Source of the DNA: Brachynemurus nebulosus | Lineage: Eukaryota; Arthropoda; Insecta; Neuroptera; Myrmeleontidae | Assembly: GCA_035578155.1 (NCBI GenBank) | Contig: JAPWDM010000049.1 | Span: forward strand, 1,462,087-1,526,086 | Reading direction: 5' to 3' | DNA: 64,000 bases | In this document: in pieces, positions 48,930 through 62,152 of the stretch | How the letters are laid out: each line of letters opens with the position of its first letter | How positions within the stretch are numbered: position 1 is the first letter of the stretch | Translations under genes and position numbers: made by a program | Notes under the pieces: generated by a model | Seen by the model: only the letters and a program-made list of their open reading frames with translations | The model's database searches: none | Told to the model about the DNA's origin: nothing

Positions 48930-49589
48930 CACGTGGCAAATATGTACAACATACATTAAATATTAATTTGTATATATTATACATTGTCTTTTCTTTTTAA
49001 CGAACTTCACTACAGTGGTTCACGTTGGTTGCTCTATGTTGCCCTGCTTAACTTTTATAGTTAGTTTTAGATTTTAATCACTACCTCGCTTGCTCGTCTG
49101 AAATGATAATTTTGTTTACATAAAGTAAAATACATACAATTCCAGTCAGTACGTCTGTTTGCTTGTTTCTCTTGTCTCTATATGTATATATGCACTATCG
49201 TGTTTCAAGATTATCTATTTTTGATTATTTTAATTACCAGACAAGATAATTTTTTATTTTTTCGGGAGGTTTCTAAAATTTGAACTTTATGATTTTCTTT
49301 CTCTAAAAGTTTTTGAATGTTAAAATATAAATAATTAATTATGATTATTAATGTACCTTTTTTAATATACCTTAACTGTAATATTTATTTCGACAATTTA
49401 ACTCATGTGTGCCATAAGATTGTGACTTTTTTGCAATTCTGAAATAACACGTTAATTTTCTAGTCGTCTGTAACAGTGACAAAATGGCTTAATTTTTTTT
49501 TTTAAAAGTAAACAAACTCATTTCGAAAGTAACGACATATTATACTTAAAGCATAGTTAATCATGAATGATTCAAAACAAATATCAACT
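48929..49589. other. AT-rich intergenic sequence
   Basis: No gene recognised. Confidence 0.45.
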
Positions 49590-49800
49590 TAATAAATCTC
49601 TAACACTGACTGACTGACAGACAACGCACAGCCTAAACCGTTGGGTTTAGGAGAATGAAATTTTGCACAAGAGTTCCCTGTGTAATGTAGGTGAGCCACT
49701 AAGAAAGGATTTTTGAAAACTCGTCACCTAAGTGGGTTAAATAAGGAATGAAAATTTGTCTGGAACTTCGTCGTTTATGAAGTTAGAGATATATAAATAG
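49590..49800 (+). repeat. Dispersed repeat with CACTGACTGAC core, copy 1
   Basis: Contains AACACTGACTGACTGACAG, ACCGTTGGGTTTAGGAG and AGAAAGGATTTTTGAAAA. Parts recur at 53811-54010 in a rearranged order, as if cut from a tandem array. The family is not identified. Confidence 0.6.
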
Positions 49801-50222
49801 TATTTTACAATATAAGTTCGGTAAGTTGCTTTTGCTGATCGAGTTTTTGCAATTTTCGAGATCAGTAAAGGCACTTAACGTATCGTGTATTGTATAATAT
49901 TTTTTGCTCGATCAATTTAAAATAATTAAGGACTAACGGCTGTTTTCATAATAATTGTCTTAAAGTGATTTTAGTTAAAGCGACTTTAAAGTTTTAATTT
50001 AAATTTGAAGTTTTTCATTTTCATAAAAAATTATAGTGCAACTTTAGTTAAATTCAAGGAACTAAAAAAATAACTAGCAACCTATGGTTTATTTAATTGC
50101 TTTATGTATCTTTGTTATATTATAAAAATAAACAATAATTAAGGATCACTCGCACCCGTCATTTGCTATTTAAAATTAATAAATTATTATTATTAAATAT
50201 TAATTACGCCAATAATTTTATA
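49801..50222. other. AT-rich intergenic sequence
   Basis: No gene recognised. Confidence 0.4.
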
Positions 50223-50400
50223 ATGGCTGAAAGTAATTCTCGATCCAGAGGAGTAAACTTTACTAAATCCCAAGAATTCAGTTTGTTAATATTATTTGTA
50301 ACTATAAAGACGTGGTAGAAAGCAAAGCAACAAGTACCGTGACAAGTGCCTAATCTAAATCTTTGAAAAAATTCTTGGTCTGTCCAATTATTAGAATTTG
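50223..50400 (+). pseudogene. Myb/SANT-like DNA-binding protein remnant
   Basis: The frame from ATG 50223 gives MAESNSRSRGVNFTKSQEFS. After a frameshift near 50285 it continues NYKDVVESKATSTVT and then hits a stop. This layout (RGxNFT near the start, then YKxVVExKxTxxVT) resembles the Myb/SANT-like domain proteins associated with insect Harbinger elements and NAIF1-like genes. It is decayed and has no second exon that I can see. Confidence 0.45.
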
Positions 50401-52283
50401 TTAGACGCTATGTAAAAGTTGAGGCGGTTTTGACTACACCACAAATCCAATTTTACGTAGTGGTCGGTGCAAATTTAAGGGGAAGTACGTAAAATCAGAT
50501 CAGGGGCGTTGGTAAACTTTTATTTCGGGGGTTGGTAAATTGTGTCAGGCCTAAAAATGAGCATGCATATATACCGGTTATATTTGAACAACTGATATCG
50601 CCAAATATTAAATTTTAAATTAAATCTAAATTTAAAAAAAATTATCTAAAAATAATTTCAGATATTTTAAGAGAAGACGTTCACTATTCACTTAGCACTT
50701 CTCGGAAATTTTAGAATTCTATAGTTTTCCAGATAAATAAGCTAAAAATTCTGTATACGCCTGCACAGCCCGGTTTTTATACATAACTGGGCGTCTTTTT
50801 TTGTTAATTTTTTGACCTACAATGCTAAAGGTGCAAATATTATATCATAAAAAAACTACATTAGTGTAACAGGGACAGCAACGTATTATAAGTTCTTTGT
50901 TTGTTTCATAGAAGACAGTACACAGTATGAAGAGTCATTTGTATGATCTCATATAGTAATAAAAACTGGTAAGAGCGTTTTCTCTTTTCAATTTCTATTT
51001 TTAAATTATGTTTTCTCTCTCTAGTATTGAAGGAGTCCATGAATAATAATCAACCAATCACATCTTATAAAAATTTCGCGGTTGTATCATTTGGTACAAA
51101 GCAGCCATGTTTTTACTAATTCATTTGTAAGTTTATATGAGTCGTCCATTTCCAAAACTCGTTAAGTCCATAATATCAAATTTTACAGTAAGCTACAACC
51201 CCTACAAATATAATATAATTATAATACAAAAATAATTTCAAAATAATTTTTTTTTTTTTTAAATTAAATTTTGTTTTATTTATTACATAACTAGGTATAG
51301 ATTATATTTTATTTATTTTTTTAAATATAAAAATAATTTTGAAATAAAATATTATTTTTTTAAAATACAATTACCATGTAAAATAAGAAAAATAGTTGTT
51401 ATTCTACTTAAAATAAAATATACAAACAAAATGATAGTATGCTTTGAATTGACGCATATGAACGATATTTGTAATATCCGGTCCTTGTACATAAACATGA
51501 AAAATGAAAAATTACTAGGAACTCACTAGATTTAACAGTATTGCCAAGTTTTCATTTACTTATAAAATATTTTACTAAGCTTTACTTATACCACAACGCT
51601 GCAACACACAAAATAAATAAGAAATTCTTAAAGTTAAGCATTTCTTAACTAAGTCCTACTTAAACTGAAAACGGTGCAAATGGGCATTAATGAAATATAA
51701 ATTGGCCGTAATTCAGCAAAATAATATACCTTGCAATCAGCAAGAATTGTTAAAAGGTACAATTTTTTTGTTCATTTTTTTTTCTGTTACTTTTATTATT
51801 TATTTATTTGGGAAAATTGTAATATAGTATGTGGTGCGATAATTTTTTTTTTTAAATTAGTTTGTATATCAAAATCCGTTTTTCAATTTTCCTAAGCAAT
51901 ATACTTTAACCTCTTTTAAAGTGTGATAATTAATAATAAAATGCAATTATTTATTTCATAAAAACATGTGTCCGCGCTTTAACTCTTTAAATACAATAAT
52001 TTCCAGCCACATTTTCTGTAGTAAACATCGAAAATATTGGACCACATATTATTTTGCAATTTACCCATTTATTGTTTTGTTTTGTTTGGTTTTTTTTTTT
52101 GCATTTTTTAAAATTATTAGCCATATGTAAGTTTATGTAAATTATTCGTATTTGAAACATTCTGTATATTACACATATATTATTTTTGTTATCTAGATAC
52201 ATCCATATAAATAGTTATAAGTATATGTACATTGTTTTTTTGTCTTATTCACAATAATAGTAATCACAAATAAATTGGAAAAC
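50401..52283. other. AT-rich intergenic sequence
   Basis: No gene recognised, only scattered poly-A and poly-T runs. Confidence 0.45.
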
Positions 52284-53260
52284 TTAAACTTCATAACTGC
52301 TATCTTCATCACTTAGCAGATATTTCCTTAGCACAGGTGGCAGTTTTATAATTTCAGCTAACTCATCGATTATTGAAGATATTTCTCCACCCACAATAGT
52401 ATTTTTTAGCTTATTGATCTTTTCAATTAATTGTTATGATTTTTATATAATAACTAAATGTGGTGGGTTGAAAAGAGTCACATTCGTTTTCTAACATATT
52501 TAAACTATGTAAAATATTCAAAATTTCTTGATCAGTTGCTGTAACGGTAATTAGTTCTAATAATTTATATATTGTTTTTTGAATGTGTCAATTACTAACA
52601 TACTCCAAGTGTTCGTAGAGTTGGTGCACTTAAAATGTTTAGTTGGTATTTCTGAATTGAATTGCGTATTCTATGATGCTTTAGACTTGCTGGTTTGATG
52701 GAAATGGGAGCTTGTTCTTAATCTTTTCTGCAAACTCTTTGATCATTAAAATATCTAGAGTCAGGTCTAAAAGGTTAGCCAATTTTTGAAATAACGTTGT
52801 TTTATTAGTAATAGATGTTAACTTATTTTCTCGCCCGTTTCCATTAACCCTACTATCTTTTTTATACATCGATTGCGAAATGTTTTGTGATTTCTTTAGG
52901 GAATCAAATTTAGCTTTAATCGATTTGGTTGCAAATATCATATCAACGGGGCTCAAGGTATGATCAATATCATTTACCGAGTTATTTTGAATTACGCATG
53001 ATGTATTTTCATCACCAACATTTTCTGAATTATTGTATAATCATCACCAAAAGCGTCGCCACCATAATTAGATGTAGAACCATCATTCTGTACTGATAAA
53101 GCTGTATTTGATAAGCTAAGCTATCTTTGAACTTATTCACATCAGTCTTAGCACCATTAACGTAATTTAACGAATTTAACGAATTATGTTGAGTACGTAA
53201 ATGTCGAGAAAGATTGAACTTTCTTGTAAATTTTCTACCACAAAATTCGCAAATATACAT
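52284..53260 (-). pseudogene. Decayed C2H2 zinc-finger gene, relative of 39547-40533
   Basis: From an ATG at 53260 the frame gives the same N-terminal finger (ICEFCGRKFTRKFNLSRH ... H) and NSLN spacer. After frameshifts it gives IKAKFDSLKKSQNISQSM and LLDLTLDILMIKEF, collinear with the intact gene. It finishes near 52284 in an acidic tail (KYLLSDEDSSYEV) instead of poly-Asp. Several frameshifts and stops interrupt it. No polymerase, TIR or TGACTCA array accompanies it, so it is an isolated relic or an old retrocopy. Confidence 0.8.
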
Positions 53261-54045
53261 AGCTTAACAGTGTAACTTGTTTGTGAGTAACTTGACAACT
53301 GACTAGAAACTCGATGTGCACCATTTCATCAATCAATTTCGCGAACAAATAATTTACAATTTTGATCGCTTTCAATAAAATAAATTCTCTTTTCACAACT
53401 GCCAAAAATTATAACGCACAGGTGCATAATATCATCTTTTTCAACACAATCAAAGGCGATTGACTACAATGGCTCGTTAGAATCATTAAATCATTGGATT
53501 TCATTGTTGTCATTGTTGACTTGAGGATCATTGCAACAATTAAATTCATGGTTGGCAAATACGCATTCAAGTCCCAACGACCGACTCCCAATAGCGTTAA
53601 AGATGCGTTGTATAAAACAAGGAGTAGAGCTGCCAATCGAAAAAATCAATTTTATATCACCCACATTTATACATTTGCTGTGTTATAATAACAAATAAAT
53701 TAGATAACAGAAGTTTCACAGCAAACCGGCAACGACAAGTTGTAGTATTGGAGCAGGTAGAGAAGTTCGTTCGTCATTTTGACGAGTACGTATGATCCTA
53801 GCGTTAAGAAAGGATTTTTGAAAATTCGTCTCCTAGGTGCGTTAAATAGGGGACGAAAATGTGCATGGAAATTCGTCATTGTTGAAGTTGAACATAATAT
53901 ATATAAAAATATCTTACTATGGCTATTAAAATAATTAATATCTTATTTAATAAATCTTTAACACTGACTGACATTCTTAGATGTTGCTAATGGTAAATCC
54001 TATCGGTTGGGTGTACGGCTAGTATTAAAATAAATTTTTATTGAA
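53261..54045. other. Upstream region of the decayed C2H2 gene, with repeat copy 2
   Basis: A plus-strand frame at 53494-53688 (KYAFKSQRPTPNSVKDALYK) occupies the position of the small divergent gene of the Polinton-like element, but shows no clear similarity to it. The block 53811-54010 matches the repeat at 49590-49800. Confidence 0.4.
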
Positions 54046-54600
54046 TATTAGGTTGATGCAGATAAAATGGCCGTTTTCAGTATTTAGAACTTCATAATTT
54101 CGCAGATTACCCTTCTTTCATACAGAAGGTAGTGTATGTACGGCAATTTTCCAAACTTTGTGCCAACGAAAGTCCGTAAATTTTTCTCTTTTTCTTGATT
54201 GATTTGAGAGTAAAACAAGTAAAAATGTAAACAAAAATTGTCAGACACGTTTAATTTTCGTTAAAAAATATCAAAATTTAATATATTAAGCATTGCCTTG
54301 TAAGTAAATAACCCATTTTCCTTTCTTTTTTTTTTAAATTTGGGCAAAGGGAAATACCAGAAAGAAAAACAAACAATTTAATTTAATTATCATATTTATT
54401 TATTACTAAATATTATAATTTCTAAGAGGAATAGTAAAAAGTACCATCACATAAAGCGCTTTCCTCTAAATAAAAAATTAAATTTTTAATATTTTTTAAT
54501 GAAAATTAAATATATGCATAATCTTTTATCCTCATTTTAATACTAAATCAAACAAAAAAAAAAAAGTATAAAAAATGAAAAATTTGACAGCTTTATTTAT

Positions 54601-55180
54601 AGGTTGGCGCATAATTTGGGAATTAGCCGTATGTACCTATATTTTGTGAAAAGTACATTATTCATACGTGATTTAGTGTGCATAATCTTATTTTTGTATT
54701 AGTAGTGTTCGTCGGAGAAGTTTGCATTAACGCTGTGATGGAAAATAAAGAAATTCGTATAAATTTTTGTACGAATTTAAACTTTTTTACATTTCAGCCG
54801 AGACAACGCGTAACCTTATTGATGCATTTGGTGAAGTTATTATAAGTGAAAGAGCGACGAAACGTCGGTTTGAGAAATTCCGTTCTAGGGATACACTCCT
54901 TGAGAATTTTCCTCGCGGAAATGCACCTTCCACCACTGATGACGTTGTTTTAAAGGAGATAGTTGAAGCGGATCTAAGGTTAACAGTCCAAAAGATGGAC
55001 AAAAGATTCGAAGTTGATCATTCAAACGTTCGGTATTTGGACAAGTTTAGAAAAGTGAAAAAGCCGGCTAAATAGGTGCCTCATGAAATCACAGAAAAAG
55101 ACAAATTGAGACGTTTTGAGATCTACAATTCTTTGCAATGCGATAGAACACAGAAGGAATTTAATTTTAATTTTATTCTT
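54601..55180 (+). pseudogene. Mariner transposase N-terminal fragment
   Basis: A terminus-like AGGTTGGCGCATAATTTGGG follows TA at 54599. The reading frame begins at ATG 54739 (MENKEIRI), shifts frame, and continues from about 54767 with AETTRNLIDAFGEVIISERA, FRSRDTLLENFPRG and a DLRLTVQKMDKRF block. A stop at 55072 is followed by more collinear sequence (HEITEKDKLRRFEIYNSLQ) up to about 55150. This is the helix-turn-helix half of a mariner (SETMAR-type) transposase, without the catalytic half. Confidence 0.75.
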
Positions 55181-55839
55181 CAGACATTTGACCAACAAAT
55201 TATCATCTTTTCTAACGTCTGGCGTGTTTTGGAAGAGTAAAAACACAGATCAGATCAAGCCTACATATAAAAAAGTGTAACCCGAAAGTTGCAATAAGTA
55301 GCAATTTACGACACTACCGATTTAGTCTGTTACTAACCGTCGTGGTGTTCACGTTATAATAAATATTATGTTTTTTTAATTAACTCGAGAAATTTAAGGG
55401 GGACCACTAGTGTGACCGTCTGAAAAAAGGTGATTTTTGGGAATTTTTTTAAAGAAAACTACTGTATGGAATGTTCTAATATTTTCAGAATATATTCGCT
55501 AATATATATTAAATTCATGATAAAATTTTTGGACCAAAAAATTGAAAATTCAGGGAGTTATTCAAGATCTCCCAAGGCTCCAAAAAGAAGTTCCCCCACT
55601 GCTGCAGTGATAGCGGCCTTCACACTGCCTGAAATACAAAAAAACTAAAAAGCGTATTCAACTAGAAGGTATGGTCCGTACCGTGAACCTCAATCGAAAA
55701 AAAAGTTGAAATTTAACAAAATGGCGGAGTTTTAAAAAAAAGTTTCAAATTTTGCGCGAAAATTTGATGGTTTTTGGCTTGCAAATTTTTTATTCGATCT
55801 GAAAACTGGAGGTTCATGGTACGAAGAAATAATAATATA

Positions 55840-56110
55840 ATAATAATATAATAATAATAATAATGTGTTTAACGTCCGTTTTTGAGACCATTTAGTCTAT
55901 AACAGACGCCACCCACATCATTATTTGTATACTTTATTTTTCATTACACATTATACCGTTACAATATAATACATTTATAATGTGGGTGGAGACAAGGAAA
56001 GTGGTGTGAGGGCTAGGATTTGGTAGGTATGCGTCTACAGCCGTCTTCTTAAGGAACTATGCCGATATTCATCTGGAATTGTGAAGGGAAACTGCAGAAA
56101 ACCTTCACTT
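55840..56110 (-). repeat. SINE- or RTE-like 3' end with (AAT)n tail
   Basis: On the minus strand the sequence ends CGGACGTTAAACACATTATT and runs into an ATT-type simple tail (55833-55872). That layout is typical of tRNA-derived SINEs and RTE-type LINE ends in insects. No coding frame. Confidence 0.5.
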
Positions 56111-57301
56111 TCTATTGAATAAAAAATTTCTCAAAATAAAAGGATATCTTTCTTAAAATAAGTAAATTTTTTTTAAATTGTTGACTGGTAGTAACCTACG
56201 GTGGCCATCATAGTGTATAGTATATGTATGCGTGTTGAAGAATGCAAGATATTTTTTCATTTTGTTTATCTAATTCAAATATGTATGTATTTTTTGTACA
56301 GTCAAACACACTACACACACATTCATATACAGCCGACACAACTCATACGACTCATACCACCTTGTCAACAACACACCCCAGTCGCTATCAAACACTCATC
56401 AAGATTAGACGTTTGTTGTCATTCCTACACAAACCCAAACCAAATCAATTTATTGTGTAAATTATTGAATTAAAATAAATATTATTCAAAGTATTGTGTT
56501 GAGTATTATTTTACTTGCAATAAAGCTATTTTGGAAAAGGACTGGTTCGCATAGGAGTGTAAAATTTACTACCATTAGCATCATTTTCGCAAAACACTCC
56601 CGAATTCACAACAATGCGTATTGCATACATCATCATCAACATACCATACTAACACATTGGTATATTCATGTCCATATATCATGTGTTTTGGTCGTATGGT
56701 GCTGTGTTACGTCACTCGTTGGTTACAGTGGGCACAGTTTGGTAGACATACTAGTTTGAACCCTTAGATAAAAATTTCAATGAAAAAGAAGTGTGAAAAG
56801 TGCATTTAAAAAATTTGTCGATTCACGCTCTCCAGATTTTTTGAAAAAAGATGTTGATGTACTTGGGTCACGTTGGCAGAAGTCTAAATGAAGTAGATGA
56901 AGACCATTTTGATTAATTATGTAGGTTCTGAATTTGAAAAATACATGTTTCAACTTCATATTTATTAACGGTCATTTCATTTGTATCAACCTAATATAAA
57001 TAAAATCGCACGTATCGCGCTAACGCTAATTAAGATTTATAAATATTTCGCTAGACGTATGTTTGGTCTACTCTATAATTACTGAGCTAGTGCACATCTG
57101 CAGTTATACATTTACGAATAATAATAAATTTTTCTACTGATTGTCTAATATTACTGAGGTATAAATATCAAAAAATTCTAGGATATATTATATTATGTAT
57201 ATGAAATAGTTAATGCATTACCTTGTTCTATTATATTCGGCACTCGCAATTATCATCAATTTCTATAAAAACTGATGTTGTACTCTAGTCCCGATCCCCG
57301 A

Positions 57302-58666
57302 AAAGCTGGCCAAAATATCAGGATATTTTATTAATAGATTTGAGCGTTACTTTATGGTATTCAATATTTATATAATCATATAATAATAAACAAATATTTT
57401 ACTTCGCAAAATACCACTTTTATTTTTTGAAACTGTGACAGTATTGTTTCGAACCGTCAGCTCATTTTCAAACAGAATAAAAATTACATTCGATACATAT
57501 GCCTTATATTATACTAATTTCATCTACCTATACTTATGAGGGGGGAGTGGTATATGATAGGGAAGTGGAAGGGGTAGATGTAGTAGGAAATTTCGAACAT
57601 CAAGAAAAACAAAATTACATACATTTGACAAAAGGCAAAATATGTGACAAAAAATTGAAACTTAAAATTAACAAAAAACAATATTACAGTAAAATACAGT
57701 TTTAAAGATTTAAATAAATTATAAGATTGAAAATAAAGTTGAACTGTAAATATCGGTGTAGTTATTTAAAAGGTGATCGGAGTTATGTTTATTTATTTCT
57801 ATTGCTTCTATTATTGTTAACTTCTGGGCTTTTCTTATCTCGTGTAACGATAATGCATGTATCAAATTTAATTTTTATTCTGTTTGAAAATGAACTGACG
57901 GTTCGAAGCAATATTGTCACAGTTTCAAAAAATAAAAGTGGTATTTTGCGAATTAAAATTTTTTTTTTTTTTTTGATTAAAATTGGGGTACTGCTGCCGG
58001 TGGATGGCGCGGTCAGCAGCACCCGGCGGCATCGCTAGCGACGGGCATGCGCCGCCATAAACAATGGAAACAAAATATATACAGAATAGACAGGGACACA
58101 TTAATGCAATAGACAACGGACAAACACATAAATTAAAACAAAATAACGGGCAGACCCTGCCATCCCAGGGTCTAGTGAAACGCTCGGTTAAGGCAGGACA
58201 TGACACACTAGGCGATAAGATATAGGGTCCTGTCCTCACATGGGCAAAATTGCGTTCTTCACACCCCTGGTCACAGACACAAAACTCAGTGGTGCGGAGC
58301 AATTTCACAGATAGTCATATCTTCAAACAATGTAAAAAAAAGAAAGACTACACGGAACAGAAATAATTAAAACAATACCACCAGGGATGTAAAGAGCCTC
58401 TAGTGGCATAATAAAAGATAAAAAAGGTTAAAACGAGCACAAGGCGATTAAAAACAAACAGTTAACGTAAACTTTGATTAAAAAGTGAAACAACAATATC
58501 ACAAAGTTCCAGTCGAGTCAATTGCTCTGTGACACGATCCTGGTCGCCATAACTCCGACAGTCCCATTAAAATATTTGTTTATTATTATATTATTATATA
58601 AATATTGAATACCTAAAGTAACGCTCAAATCTATTAATAAAATATCCTGATATTTTGGCCAGCTTT
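57302..58666. mobile_element. Foldback element split by a LINE fragment
   Basis: The left end AAAGCTGGCCAAAATATCAG and the following ~190 bp recur inverted. They are divided into 57850-57955 (inner arm) and 58570-58666 (outer arm) because a LINE fragment sits between. Without the insertion the arms pair almost throughout, and the loop is about 57500-57850. Confidence 0.75.
57960..58565 (-). mobile_element. 5'-truncated non-LTR retrotransposon (3' end)
   Basis: The T-run on the plus strand (57959-57974) is the poly(A) tail. The direct repeats ATTAAAAT at 57952-57959 and 58566-58573 are the target duplication. The 606-bp insert is markedly more GC-rich than its surroundings. At its 5' side the minus strand codes for DQDRVTEQLTRLELCDIVVS before a stop, probably the pol C-terminus, and the rest is 3' untranslated. 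The clade is not determined. Confidence 0.75.
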
Positions 58667-59315
58667 ATATTAAGACAAACGCAGTAGAAAAGAAATCCTA
58701 GTGTGCTTTATTTTAACTATGTTCTTCCGTTTAATTAACACGTTGTTCAGATATTTACATGGAATTTGATATTTAATCGAACAATACTGACTAGTTTTTC
58801 TAATACTCATTGCAATATTAATTGCTTAAAAAAAATTTATAAAAGTGTTCTATAAAAGTGTTAAAATTAGCATATCTATAATAAAATCGATTAACGACGT
58901 TTCCATTAGTTATATAATATCAAGCGAATATATGTTTCTGGATCATATCCAGAGTTTCTAAAACGTCACCAATGGAAAGCATGAACACTTTATGTAGCTC
59001 TATTACAGGCAAAGATTATTTCACCGTAAATGCTGACCAAAAGAAAAGTTGTACAACATTTTAGTAAAATTGAGGGCCACGCATAAATTAAACTAACTAT
59101 AACAATTAAAGTCTGAGATAGTCAATTAGTACATAAATTATTTTGTAAATACATTGATACTTAAACAAGTACTTAAGAGTCTCCTTTAAAATCCATACAA
59201 AACATTTTAAAACGAAAAATATCTAAATGATATTATGTTACCCAAATCAAGATTTTAGTAAATTTATTGTACTTTATCATACCAAATTAAACAATATATT
59301 TTCCATTTGAAAAAA

Positions 59316-59320
<5 letters not shown>
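58667..59320. other. AT-rich intergenic sequence
   Basis: No gene recognised. Confidence 0.45.

Positions 59321-59391
<71 letters not shown>
59321..59391. repeat. (TA)n microsatellite
   Basis: A pure TA array of about 70 bp. Confidence 0.95.
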
Positions 59392-59394
<3 letters not shown>

Positions 59395-60686
59395 TATATA
59401 GATATAAATAAAGTAAAATACGAAAAACAAACTTGACTGGAAGTTGTAAAAACTTGATTTATCCGAATAAGATAGAGAGCGTATAATTACAAGAAATGCG
59501 TGCACAGTTTCGTGTTTGTTTTACGATTACTATCAGTTTGTATTACATTTCAACTTGCGTTGCGGTAAACAACAACTGTTCCCCATATTACCAACCATTA
59601 CAATAAATTTTTAACGTTCATTTAACAAAGTACACCCAAAAGTAAATTAATTATTTTTATATTCGTTCTAAACAAACATTTTATCTAATATGTTCTAAAC
59701 AATCATATTTAAATTTTTTAAAACAGTTCGAATATTCCATTAATGTGTCAAATTGACTTGAATCATATATTCTTCTTGTTTTAACAGTGTTTATTGACAA
59801 GTAAATTGTTATTCAAATAAAGAAAAAAGTTCACATGTATGTATATCTGATACAATAAATAAATGTCGAAATTTGTTACCATAAAAAGTCGAAAATAATA
59901 ATCCAATAACGTAGAACATTATCAAACAATTTATTTAAATTTCTCTCCATTAATTATCATCTAATTTACAAAAGTCATAAGAAAAAGAAACACACTTATA
60001 TGATGCGATTAATATTGAACAAAGATGAAACAGTACAAAGTGAATAACACTTAAATAAGCAGGTTAACTATTTCTTTCTAATGCAAATATTATACAGGAC
60101 AGGGTGGAGTGAAGTGGTATGTATTCCGTTCTTAATATTAACAACATTGCGTGATAGCATATATGGGATATATGTATGATATGTACATACGTATAAAAGT
60201 ACCCTACCAGAATAAAAAGAAATAATATTAGTGGAAATTTATTTTGGTGTAATATTTTTGATTGTCAATTTATTATTTATCTTTTCCTTTCTTTATATTA
60301 CGCTTTCATAATGGTAAGTGTAAAAAGAAATGGGTACATTCTATCTAAACGTTTGATAATAGTACACCCGCTGGCAACTAACTAACGAGGAAATGGGTTT
60401 ATATACAGGATTTTCCATTTTTCATAGGCCAGTAGCACCAACAATGTAAACATAAAAATCTTGAGGCGTTTTTTTCTCCTTTTACCGATTTATTTAATGA
60501 AATCAAAATTTGTCGTGGAATTTTGCGTTCCAGAATCACAAGATTACAATATTTATTTAAAAATTACTACTGTATCTATAGAGAGGTCTTCTACAGAAAT
60601 GGTTGAATATAATAAAATATTCCTTCGGACCTACTCTCTAGCTGAGGTCCATTTACCTCTTCAATAATTTTATGCATCAAATTTAT
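59392..60686. other. AT-rich intergenic sequence
   Basis: No gene recognised. Confidence 0.45.
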
Positions 60687-60689
60687 GTA

Positions 60690-60965
60690 CAAAAAGTAGT
60701 AACGTTATAGTGAATTTATATCAGATCTAGTATGGTTGCAGCTGTTCTAAACCAAAAGTATTAAGCTTACGGATGTTTAGTATCAAAAGTAATAAGTTCA
60801 TTGTAGTTTTATACCAAAGTCCTGAGATCATGGCACCTATGTATCAAAAGTGGTAAGGTGACAACAGTTTTGTACCAAAAGTAGTAAAGTCACAGCAGTT
60901 CTGCACTAAAAGTAGTAAGGTCACAACGGTTCTGTATCAAAAGTAGAATATCATGGCAGTTAGAA
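60690..60965 (+). repeat. Minisatellite of about 32-35 bp
   Basis: The unit AAAAGTAGTAAGGTCACAAC plus (A/G)GTTCTGTACC recurs seven to eight times with about 20% divergence. It has no coding potential. Confidence 0.75.
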
Positions 60966-60973
60966 TGTCACAC

Positions 60974-61205
60974 TATAGTATATTGTGCAATAAGTGCGGG
61001 AAATTATCGATTGCCTACGAAAGCGATGTTGAGCGCTCATTCGCTCGAGTGGGCAATCGATAATTCCGCACGAGTTGCACATACTATTTTTTATTACGAA
61101 TTTCATATACTTTTTTCTATTATTATTACTATTTTTGACATTTTTATTACTTTTTAAAATAATATTTTTGAGTGTTCGTCTTTTTTTACTGAATTAAATA
61201 TTGTT
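60974..61205 (+). repeat. Palindromic repeat, copy 1
   Basis: The first ~120 bp form a hairpin: ATTATCGATTGCC pairs with GGCAATCGATAATT, and GTGCGG with CGCAC. A tail ATACTATTTTTTATTACGAA follows. The whole block recurs inverted at 62305-62560. Confidence 0.75.
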
Positions 61206-61820
61206 TACTTTCCGCACGCATAAAGTATGTGGGAAGAGTACAGTGGGCAAACAGCTGTTTTGCGTACAGAAATATCTGTGCCAAGTTAGTACTACTCCCG
61301 CATGAGTAATAAAAAAGATTTGTAGTATCAAAGAATCTACAATTGTAATATAATCAAGCCGTCAGGCGCAAATTGTACTTAGACAGTGTACTATCAGTTC
61401 TTATTTATGGATTTCAGGAATTATTAGCGACACTATTTATTATAAAAGATGTTTTAATAAATAATATGTATGTTAAGGCACAAAATTACTTAATTTTTGT
61501 TAGTTGCTTTGGATATTTTGAATCTATTTTTCCTGTAGAAATCTAGGCTAACAAATATGAAATATATAAAAGTAAACTATGTTTATTTGCATACAAAAAT
61601 TGTCAAAGACAAAGTTGTTTTTCTTTCTCCTTTAATTTATAGAACTTTTTTCTTATAACTTATAACATTAATACAATTATTGATTAACAATATCTTGTTC
61701 GAAGCAAAATATGTTATAAACCATTCTTTAGTTTTTCCAAAAGAAAAAACGAACAACACACACATAATATATCGCTCATTTGCGAGAAGCTTAAGATAAC
61801 TGAAAAATAGCTCTTTTTCA
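61206..61820. other. AT-rich intergenic sequence
   Basis: No gene. TATCGCTCATTTGCGAGAAG near 61771 has an inverted partner (CTTCTCACAAATGAGTGATA) at about 63098-63118, which may be the ends of an outer, older element. Confidence 0.4.
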
Positions 61821-62152
61821 GTACCGTAACTTGGGGTAGGATTGGCCCATTTTTTGCGTTTTTTACGTAAACTGCCTTATACTTCTCATATATATTTAGG
61901 TAACTTCCTCTTACTATTAGCTATTGAACTCTGCATATTTCAAAGTATACAATGACTAGTTATTAGAGCTCAGAACTTATTTAATTTCTATTTTAAGATG
62001 TTCTGAAAATTTGGGACAATGTTGCCTTTATTTGGGGTAACATTGTCCCAAATACAAAATGTCATAGTAATTCATGCCAAATATTATTTGGGACAATGTT
62101 CGACATTTTTAATTGTGGTTGTACAGTAGATAGTGTACAATATGTTAGGGAC

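Larger units (their letters stand above)
54046..56996 (+). mobile_element. Mariner-like element remnant with nested insertions
   Basis: The left end TATTAGGTTGATGCAGATAA and the inverted right end (complement of TATTAGGTTGATACAAAT, 56966-56996) match over about 30 bp, including CCGTT. Near the right end, 56830-56884 codes for SPDFLKKDVDVLGSRWQK, which resembles the transposase C-terminus. The 2.9-kb length is explained by inserted material, including another mariner fragment from 54601 and a SINE/LINE tail near 55840. Confidence 0.55.

Noticed and set aside
57925..58308. 127-codon minus-strand frame as a gene
   Set aside because: It lies in the 3' part of the LINE fragment and runs through its poly(A) tail.
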